Assembly: GCA_964057225.1 (NCBI GenBank)
Contig: OZ059900.1
Location: forward strand, 26,737,638-26,801,637
Reading direction: 5' to 3'
Source of the DNA: Auanema rhodensis
Taxonomy: Eukaryota; Nematoda; Chromadorea; Rhabditida; Rhabditidae
Length of the DNA: 64,000 bases
Shown here: in pieces, positions 55,021-64,000 of the stretch
Layout: every line of letters begins with the position of its first letter
Position numbering within the stretch: the first letter of the stretch is position 1
Translations under genes and position numbers: made by a program
Notes under the pieces: generated by a model
What the model saw: the letters and a program-made list of their open reading frames with translations, nothing else
Database searches by the model: none
What the model was told of the DNA's origin: nothing

Positions 55021-58000
55021 AATATCAATAAAAATTTGTTTTTAGACTAATATGGACATGGGGAATCTAATTTTGAAAACCGCATCTCTTTATCTTTCAC
55101 GTGAAGCGAGTTACATACCAAGTGCACATCACGTGTACATTTAATTAGCATAAATTAAAGTTCACGTAAATTTCAAAGTCATGGTTACCATTAACCAATA
55201 TCAATAAAAATTTGTTTTTAGACTAATATGGACATGGGGAATCTAATTTTGAAAACCGCATCTCTTTATCTTTCACGTGAAGCGAGTTACATACCAAGTG
55301 CACATCACGTGTACATTCAATTAGCATAAATTAAAGTTCACGTAAATTTCAAAGTCATGGTTACCATGAACCAATATCAATAAAAATTTGTTTTTAGACT
55401 AATATGGACATGGGGAATCTAATTTTGAAAACCGCATCTCTTTATTTTTCACGTGAAGCGAGTTACATACCAAGTGCACATCACGTGTACATTTAATTAG
55501 CATAAATTAAAGTTCACGTAAATTTCAAAGTCATGGTTACCATGCACCAATATCAATAAAAATTTGTTTTTAGACTAATATCGATATGGGGAATCTAATT
55601 TTGAAAACCGCATCTCTTTATCTTTCACGTGAAGCGAGTTACATACCAAGTGCACATCACGTGTACATTCAATTAGCATAAATTAAAGTTCACGTAAATT
55701 TCAAAGTCATGGTTACCATGAACCAATATCAATAAAAATTTGTTTTTAGACTAATATGGACATGGGGAATCTAATTTTGAAAACCGCATCTCTTTATCTT
55801 TCACGTGAAGCGAGTTACATACCAAGTGCACATCACGTGTACATTTAATTAGAATAAATTAAAGTTCACGTAAATTTCAAAGTCATGGTTACCATTAACC
55901 AATATCAATAAAAATTGGTTTTTAGACTAATATGGACATGGGGAATCTAATTTTGAAAACCGCATCTCTTTATCTTTCACGTGAAGCGAGTTACATACCA
56001 AGTGCACATCACGTGTACATTCAATTAGCATAAATTAAAGTTCACGTAAATTTCAAAGTCATGGTTACCATGAACCAATATCAATGAAAATTTGTTTTTA
56101 GACTAATATGGATATGGGGAATCTAATTTTGAAAACCGCATCTCTTTATCTTTCACGTGAAGCGAGTTACATACCAAGTGCACATCACGTGTACATTTAA
56201 TTAGCATAAATTAAAGTTCACGTAAATTTCAAAGTCATGGTTACCATGCACCAAAATCAATACAAATTTGTTTTTAGACTAATATGGACATGGGGAATCT
56301 AATTTTGAAAACCGCATCTCTTTATCTTTCACGTGAAGCGAGGTACATACCAAGTGCACATCACGTGTACATTTAATTAGCATAAATTAAAGTTCACGTA
56401 AATTTCAAAGTCATGGTTACCATTAACCAATATCAATTAAAATTGGTTTTTAGACTAATATGGACATGGGGAATCTAATTTTGAAAACCGCATCTCTTTA
56501 TCTTTCACGTGAAGCGAGTTACATACCAAGTGCACATCACGTGTACATTCAATTAGCATAAATTAAAGTTCACGTAAATTTCAAAGTCATGGTTACCATG
56601 AACCAATATCAATAAAAATTTGTTTTTAGACTAATATGGATATGGGGAATCTAATTTTGAAAACCGCATCTCTTTATCTTTCACGTGAAGCGAGTTACAT
56701 ACCAAGTGCACATCACGTGTACATTTAATTAGCATAAATTAAAGTTCACGTAAATTTCAAAGTCATGGTTACCATTAACCAATATCAATAAAAATTTGTT
56801 TTTAGACTAATATGGATATGGGGAATCTAAATTTGAAAACCGCATCTCTTTATCTTTCACGTGAACCGAGTTACATACCAAGTGCACATCACGTGTACAT
56901 TTAATTAGCATAAATTAAAGTTCACGTAAATTTCAAAGTCATGGTTACCATGCACCAATATCAATAAAAATTTGTTTTTAGACTAATATGGACATGGGGA
57001 ATCTAATTTTAAAAACCGCATCTCTTTATCTTTCACGTGAAGCGAGTTACATACCAAGTGCACATCACGTGTACATTTAATTAGCATAAATTAAAGTTCA
57101 CGTAAATTTCAAAGTCATGGTTACCATTAACCAATATCAATAAAAATTTGTTTTTAGACTAATATGGACATGGGGAATCTAATTTTGAAAACCGCATCTC
57201 TTTATCTTTCACGTGAAGCGAGTTACATACCAAGTGCACATCACGTGTACATTTAATTAGCATAAATTAAAGTTCACGTAAATTTCAAAGTCATGGTTAC
57301 CATTAACCAATATCAATAAAAATTGGTTTTTAGACTAATATGGACATGGGGAATCTAATTTTGAAAACCGCATCTCTTTATCTTTCACGTGAAGCGAGTT
57401 ACATACCAAGTGCACATCACGTGTACATTTAATTAGCATAAATTAAAGTTCACGTAAATTTCAAAGTCATGGTTACCATGAACCAATATCAATAAAAATT
57501 TGTTTTTAGACTAATATGGACATGGGGAATCTAATTTTGAAAACCGCATCTCTTTATCTTTCACGTGAAGCGAGTTACATACCAAGTGCACATCACGTGT
57601 ACATTCAATTAGCATAAATTAAAGTTCACGTAAATTTCAAAGTCATGGTTACCATGAACCAATATCAATAAAAATTTGTTTTTAGACTAATATGGATATG
57701 GGGAATCTAATTTTGAAAACCGCATCTCTTTATCTTTCAGGTGAAGCGAGTTACATACCAAGTGCACATCACGTGTACATTTAATTAGCATAAATTAAAG
57801 TTCACGTAAATTTCAAAGTCATGGTTACCATTAACCAATATCAATAAAAATTTGTTTTTAGACTAATATGGATATGGGGAATCTAATTTTGAAAACCGCA
57901 TCTCTTTATATTTCACGTGAAGCGAGTTACATACCAAGTGCACATCACGTGTACATTTAATTAGCATAAATTAAAGTTCACGTAAATTTCAAAGTCATGG

Positions 58001-58199
58001 TTACCATTAACCAATATCAATAAAAATTTGTTTTTAGACTAATATGGACATGGGGAATCTAATTTTGAAAACCGCATCTCTTTATCTTTCACGTGAAGCG
58101 AGTTACATACCAAGTGCACATCACGTGTACATTTAATTAGCATAAATTAAAGTTCACGTAAATTTCAAAGACATGGTTACCATGAACCAATATCAATAA

Positions 58200-59960
58200 A
58201 AATTTGTTTTCAGACTAATATGGACATGGGGAATCTAATTTTGAAAACCGCATCTCTTTATCTTTCACGTGAAGCGAGTTACATACCAAGTGCACATCAC
58301 GTGTACATTTAATTAGCATAAATTAAAGTTCACGTAAATTTCAAAGACATGATTACCATGAACCAATATCAATAAAAATTTGTTTTTAGACTAATATGGA
58401 CATGGGGAATCTAATTTTGAAAACCGCATCTCTTTATCTTTCACGTGAAGCGAGTTACATACCAAGTGCACATCACGTGTACATTTAATTAGCATAAATT
58501 AAAGTTCACGTAAATTTCAAAGTTATGGTTACCATGCACCAATATCAATAAAAATTTGTTTTTAGACTAATATGGACATGGGGAATCTAATTTTGAAAAC
58601 CGCATCTCTTTATCTTTCACGTGAAGCGAGTTACATACCAAGTGCACATCACGTGTACATTTAATTAGCATAAATTAAAGTTCACGTAAATTTCAAAGTC
58701 ATGGTTACCATGAACCAATATCAATAAAAATTTGTTTTTAGACTAATATGGACATGGGGAATCTAATTTTGAAAACCGCATCTCTTTATCTTTCACGTGA
58801 AGCGAGTTACATACCAAGTGCACATCACGTGTACATTTAATTAGCATAAATTAAAGTTCACGTAAATTTCAAAGTTATGGTTACCATGCACCAATATCAA
58901 TAAAAATTTGTTTTTAGACTAATATGGACATGGGGAATCTAATTTTGAAAACCGCATCTCTTTATCTTTCACGTGAAGCGAGTTACATACCAAGTGCACA
59001 TCACGTGTACATTTAATTAGCATAAATTAAAGTTCACGTAAATTTCAAAGTCATGGTTACCATTAACCAATATCAATAAAAATTTGTTTTTAGACTAATA
59101 TGGACATGGGGAATCTAATTTTGAAAACCGCATCTCTTTATCTTTCACGTGAAGCGAGTTACATACCAAGTGCACATCACGTGTACATTTAATTAGCATA
59201 AATTAAAGTTCACGTAAATTTCAAAGACATGATTACCATGAACCAATATCAATAAAAATTTGTTTTTAGACTAATATGGACATGGGGAATCTAATTTTGA
59301 AAACCGCATCTCTTTATCTTTCACGTGAAGCGAGTTACATACCAAGTGCACATCACGTGTACATTTAATTAGCATAAATTAAAGTTCACGTAAATTTCAA
59401 AGTTATGGTTACCATGCACCAATATCAATAAAAATTTGTTTTTAGACTAATATGGACATGGGGAATCTAATTTTGAAAACCGCATCTCTTTATCTTTCAC
59501 GTGAAGCGAGTTACATACCAAGTGCACATCACGTGTACATTTAATTAGCATAAATTAAAGTTCACGTAAATTTCAAAGTCATGGTTACCATGAACCAATA
59601 TCAATAAAAATTTGTTTTTAGACTAATATGGACATGGGGAATCTAATTTTGAAAACCGCATCTCTTTATCTTTCACGTGAAGCGAGTTACATACCAAGTG
59701 CACATCACGTGTACATTTAATTAGCATAAATTAAAGTTCACGTAAATTTCAAAGTTATGGTTACCATGCACCAATATCAATAAAAATTTGTTTTTAGACT
59801 AATATGGACATGGGGAATCTAATTTTGAAAACCGCATCTCTTTATCTTTCACGTGAAGCGAGTTACATACCAAGTGCACATCACGTGTACATTTAATTAG
59901 CATAAATTAAAGTTCACGTAAATTTCAAAGTCATGGTTACCATTAACCAATATCAATAAA
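58200..59960 (-). repeat. 880-bp higher-order repeat in right array
   Basis: AGTTATGG variants lie at 58521 and 59401, and at 58873 and 59753. Both pairs are 880 bp apart, five monomers. GACATGATTACC variants near 58345 and 59225 agree. A five-monomer block was duplicated. Confidence 0.8.
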
Positions 59961-61861
59961 AATTTGTTTTTAGACTAATATGGACATGGGGAATCTAATT
60001 TTGAAAACCGCATCTCTTTATCTTTCACGTGAAGCGAGTTACATACCAAGTGCACATCACGTGTACATTTAATTAGCATAAATTAAAGTTCACGTAAATT
60101 TCAAAGTCATGGTTACCATGAACCAATATCAATAAAAATTTGTTTTTAGACTAATATGGACATGGGGAATCTAATTTTGAAAACCGCATCTCTTTATTTT
60201 TCACGTGAAGCGAGTTACATACCAAGTGCACATCACGTGTACATTCAATTAGCATAAATTAAAGTTCACGTAAATTTCAAAGTCATGGTTACCATGAACC
60301 AATATCAATAAAAATTTGTTTTTAGACTAATATGGACATGGGGAATCTAATTTTGAAAACCGCATCTCTTTATCTTTCACGTGAAGCGAGTTACATACCA
60401 AGTGCACATCACGTGTACATTTAATTAGCATAAATTAAAGTTCACGTAAATTTCAAAGTCATGGTTACCATTAACCAATATCAATAAAAATTGGTTTTTA
60501 GACTAATATGGACATGGGGAATCTAATTTTGAAAACCGCATCTCTTTATCTTTCACGTGAAGCGAGATACATACCAAGTGCACATCACGTGTACATTCAA
60601 TTAGCATAAATTAAAGTTCACGTAAATTTCAAAGTCATGGTTACCATGAACCAATATCAATAAAAATTTGTTTTTAGACTAATATGGACATGGGGAATCT
60701 AATTTTGAAAACCGCATCTCTTTATCTTTCACGTGAAGCGAGTTACATACCAAGTGCACATCACGTGTACATTCAATTAGCATAAATTAAAGTTCACGTA
60801 AATTTCAAAGTCATGGTTACCATGAACCAATATCAATAAAAATTGGTTTTTAGACTAATATGGATATGGGGAATCTAATTTTGAAAACCGCATCTCTTTA
60901 TCTTTCACGTGAAGCGAGTTACATACCAAGTGCACATCACGTGTACATTCAATTAGCATAAATTAAAGTTCACGTAAATTTCAAAGTCATGGTTACCATG
61001 AATTAATATCATTAAAAATTTGTTTTTAGACTAATATGGACATGGGGAATCTAATTTTGAAAACCGCATCTCTTTATCTTCCACGTGAAGCGAGTTACAT
61101 ACCAAGTGCCCATCACGTGTACATTTAATTAGCATAAATTAAAGTTCACGTAAATTTCAAAGTCATGGTTACCATTAACCAATATCAATAAAAATTGGTT
61201 TTTAGACTAATATGGACATGGGGAATCTAATTTTGAAAACCGCATCTCTTTATCTTTCACGTGAAGCGAGTTACATACCAAGTGCACATCACGTGTACAT
61301 TCAATTAGCATAAATTAAAGTTCACGTAAATTTCAAAGTCATGGTTACCATGAACCAATATCAATAAAAATTTGTTTTTAGACTAATATGGACATGGGGA
61401 ATCTAATTTTGAAAACCGCATCTCTTTATCTTTCACGTGAAGCGAGTTACATACCAAGTGCACATCACGTGTACATTCAATTAGCATAAATTAAAGTTCA
61501 CGTAAATTTCAAAGTCATGGTTACCATGAACCAATATCAATAAAAATTTGTTTTTAGACTAATATCGATATGGGGAATCTAATTTTGAAAACCGCATCTC
61601 TTTATCTTTCACGTGAAGCGAGTTACATACCAAGTGCACATCACGTGTACATTTAATTAGCATAAATTAAAGTTCACGTTAATTTCAAAGTCATGGTAAC
61701 CATGCACCAATATCAATAAAAATTTGTTTTCAGACTAATATGGACATGGGGAATCTAATTTTGAAAACCGCATCTCTTTATCTTTCACGTGAAGCGAGTT
61801 ACATACCAAGTGCACATCACGTGTACATTTAATTAGCATAAATTAAAGTTCACGTAAATTT

Positions 61862-62709
61862 CGGCGCCACCATTTCAATAAAAGAGAGAGGTAGTATCAG
61901 AGTACTATTACGAAATCTTGGCGCCACCATTTTGATATTAGAGAGAGATAGTGTCAATAACATAGTACAGTGATACTCTCTCCCCCTTTTATTGAAATGG
62001 TGGCGCCAAGATTTCGCATTCGAAAGTTAAGCCTTAGCTGGATGTAACCTGAACTTGAGTTTGTCAGTTACAAATAAGTTCTGCATACCTAAGCTCGAGT
62101 TTGATAGTTAAGAATAAGTTCGTTATACCTGCACCAGAGATAGTTAAGCCTATGCTCGATAAAACTTAAGTTTTAGTTTGATATTTTCGAATAAGTTTGA
62201 TATACATAAGCTTGAGTTTGAAAGTTAAGCCTAAGCTGGACGTAACCTAAACTTGAGTTTGTTAGTTACGAAAAAGTTCTATATACCTAAGCTTGGGTTT
62301 AATAGTTACGAATAAGTTTGATATACCTAAACTAGAGTTTGATAGTCAAGCCTTGGCTCGATAAAACCTGATATCGAGTTTGATAGTTAAGAATAAATTT
62401 GTTATATCTGTAGCAGTGTTTGATAATTGTGAATAAGTTTGATCTATAAAAGCTTGAGTTTGATAGTTAAGCCTAAGCTCAATAAAACCTAAGTTTGAGT
62501 TTAATAGTTTCGAATAAGTTTGATTTACGCAAGCTTGAGTTTGAAAGTTAAGCCTAAGCTGGACGTAACCTGAACTTGAGTTTGTTATTTACGAATAAGT
62601 TCTATATACCTAAGCTTGGGTTTAAAAGTTACGATTAAGTTTGATAAACCTAAACTAGAGTTTGATAGTTAAGCCTAAGCTCGATCAAACTTAAGTTTGA
62701 GTTTGATAG
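61862..62709 (+). repeat. 1266-bp repeat unit, copy 1: foldback and minisatellite
   Basis: Starts with GGCGCCACCATTTCAATA at 61863, then a foldback at 61911-62016, then a degenerate minisatellite (62017-62709) of about 40-41 bp. Two unit types alternate: GAGTTTGATAGTTACGAATA and GAGTTTGATAGTTAAGCCTA. Compared with copy 2 it lacks about 60 bp near 62130. No open frame of note. Confidence 0.88.
61911..62016. repeat. GGCGCC foldback, 106 bp
   Basis: Perfect 22-bp inverted ends (core CTTGGCGCCACCATTT) and further pairing through AGAGAGAG and CTCTCT, with a small loop around GTCAATAACATAGTACAG. It recurs at 63177-63282 and in modified form at 62714-62809. The form is that of a small inverted-repeat (MITE-like) element or a hairpin RNA source; I cannot name a family. 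Confidence 0.8.
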
Positions 62710-62713
62710 TTGA

Positions 62714-62868
62714 GCGCCACCACTTTGATATTAGAGAGAGGTAGTGTCAATAACATAGTACAGTGATACTCTCTCCCCCTTTTATTGAAATGGTGGCGCC
62801 AAGATTTCGCAATACCACTACAACACTCTCTCCCTCTCTTATTGAAATGGTGGCGCCAAGATTTCGCA
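62714..62868. repeat. GGCGCC foldback plus an extra inverted end
   Basis: A foldback (GCGCCACCACTTTGATATT ... GGTGGCGCCAAGATTTCG, to 62809) followed by a further copy of the right end: CTCTCTCCCTCTCTTATTG through AAGATTTCG (about 62826-62868). The extra end pairs with an inverted copy at 63119-63160, so the AT-rich block between lies inside a larger inverted repeat. Confidence 0.8.
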
Positions 62869-62903
62869 ATATATATACTTATTGTATATACATATATATG
62901 TAT

Positions 62904-62974
<71 letters not shown>

Positions 62975-63118
62975 TATATTACTTATAGAGCGATATAAAC
63001 TATATATATATATATTTTAAAAATCTATAAACATGTTTTTTTTTGGCTCCATAAAAAAAACATTCTTATAGATTTTTTCTTTCTTTATACTTGTTTATAA
63101 TCAGTATGTATACATATT
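62869..63118. other. AT-rich core between inverted GGCGCC ends
   Basis: About 250 bp, nearly all A and T, holding a TA microsatellite and a short palindromic stretch (TTTTTTTGGCTCCATAAAAAAA region near 63035-63060). It is flanked by inverted copies of the GGCGCC end. Open frames here (62763-63020 and 62785-62988) are low-complexity Tyr-Ile runs, not genes. Confidence 0.75.
62906..62968. repeat. TA dinucleotide microsatellite
   Basis: An uninterrupted run of TA of about 63 bp, with shorter interrupted TA runs on both sides (62874-62905, 62969-63015). Confidence 0.95.
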
Positions 63119-64000
63119 ACGAAATTTTGGCGCCACCATTTCAATAAAAGAGAGAGGTAGTATCAGAGTACTATTACAAAATCTTGGCGCCACCATTTTG
63201 ATATTAGAGAGAGATAGTGTCAATAACATTGTACAGTGATACTCTCTCCCCCTTTTATTGAAATGGTGGCGCCAAGATTTCGCATTCGAAAGTTAAGCCT
63301 TAGCTGGATGTAACCTGAACTTGAGTTTGTCAGTTACGAATAAGTTCTGCATACCTAAGCTCGAGTTTGATAGTTAAGAATAAGTTCGTTATACCTGCAC
63401 CAGAGTTTGATAATTGAGAATAAGTTTGATTTACAAAAGCTTGAGTTTGATAGTTAAGCCTATGCTCGATAAAACTTAAGTTTTAGTTTGATATTTTCGA
63501 ATAAGTTTGATATACATAAGCTTGAGTTTGAAAGTTAAGCCTAAGCTGGACGTAACCTAAACTTGAGTTTGTTAGTTACGAAAAAGTTCTATATACCTAA
63601 GCTTGGGTTTAATAGTTTCGAATAAGTTTGATATACCTAAACTAGAGTTTGATAGTCAAGCCTTAGCTCGATGAAACCTGATATCGAGTTTGATAGTTAA
63701 GAATAAATTTGTTATATCTGTAGCAGAGTTTGATAATTGTGAATAAGTTTGATTCATAAAAGCTTGAGTTTGATAGTTAAGCCTAAGCTCAATAAAACCT
63801 AAGTTTGAGTTTAATAGTTTCGAATAAGTTTGATTTACGCAAGCTTGAGTTTGAAAGTTAAGCCTAAGCTGGACGTAACCTGAACTTGAGTTTGTTATTT
63901 ACGAATAAGTTCTATATACCTAAGCTTGGGTTTAAAAGTTACGAATAAGTTTGATAAACCTAAACTAGAGTTTGATAGTTAAGCCTAAGCTCGATCAAAC
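63119..64000 (+). repeat. 1266-bp repeat unit, copy 2 (cut by window end)
   Basis: The landmarks repeat 1266 bp after copy 1 (GGCGCC at 61863 and 63129; CGCATTCG at 62015 and 63281). It includes a foldback at 63177-63282 and the 40-bp minisatellite to the window end. It has a 60-bp stretch (GAGTTTGATAATTGAGAATA..., near 63404-63460) missing in copy 1, and runs out of the window. Confidence 0.88.

Larger units (their letters stand above)
50119..61861 (-). repeat. 176-bp satellite array, inverted, about 67 copies
   Basis: The same satellite as at 1561-42144 but reverse complemented (CACGTGAAGCGAGTTACATACC, CATGGTTACCATG), with the same 176-bp period. It has its own common variants that are rare or absent in the left array: ATTCAATTAGC, CCATTAACC, GGATATGGGG and AAGTTATGG. 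The last monomers contain one CATGGTAACCATG (near 61692) with the central bases flipped. It ends in the middle of a monomer at CGTAAATTT, then GGCGCC sequence. Confidence 0.97.

Noticed and set aside
62763-63020. Frames of 67-85 codons rich in Tyr and Ile
   Set aside because: They are translations of the TA microsatellite and GGCGCC repeats.
62017-64000. Degenerate telomeric repeats (AAGCCTAAGC) in the 40-bp minisatellite
   Set aside because: Only about one and a half GCCTAA units per 80 bp inside a different repeat. More likely coincidence.
1-64000. A complete 64-kb palindrome
   Set aside because: The arms have the same parts and directions but different order, size and variants, so it is a mirrored arrangement and not an exact palindrome.

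Overview
The window looks like repeat-dominated nuclear DNA from a nematode. Two features point there: perfect arrays of TTAGGC, the nematode telomeric repeat, and a 46-bp intron with GTGAGT...TTTTCAG ends, the short intron form typical of rhabditid nematodes. I see no bacterial-type genes, rRNA, tRNA or CRISPR. Species cannot be set from the sequence.

Layout. 1-1560: a diverged satellite of about 168-bp monomers, changing orientation near 206. 1561-42144: about 230 tandem copies of a 176-bp satellite, with nested higher-order periods (1232, 1760, 703 and 6334 bp). 42145-43034: a protein-coding fragment with one intron. 43035-43163: 21 perfect TTAGGC repeats. 43164-44143: a 980-bp segment with hairpins, a 67-bp tandem repeat and inverted arms. 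44144-44182: a second telomeric array in opposite orientation. 44176-45027: a second coding fragment, minus strand. 45028-50082: the 168-bp satellite again, in a 2329-bp unit present 2.07 times. 50119-61861: about 67 copies of the same 176-bp satellite, inverted. 61862-64000: a 1266-bp tandem duplication of GGCGCC foldbacks and a roughly 40-bp minisatellite, with an AT-rich core between the copies.

The key observation is global symmetry. Read from either side toward about 43.6 kb, the 176-bp satellite has one orientation, the 168-bp satellite has one orientation, a coding fragment reads inward, and its 3' end is cut off by TTAGGC repeats reading inward. That is how two chromosome ends facing each other would look. 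The two telomeric arrays are also followed on their inner sides by the same 16-nt sequence, which a simple fusion of two ends does not predict. An element with telomeric repeats in its inverted ends, or an assembly foldback, must be considered.

The only credible protein-coding sequence is the two fragments of about 281 and 283 codons. I cannot assign them firmly. Their composition is vaguely like double-stranded RNA virus (toti-like) capsid proteins, so an endogenous viral element is a hypothesis, not a call. All other long open frames lie inside tandem repeats and are artefacts.
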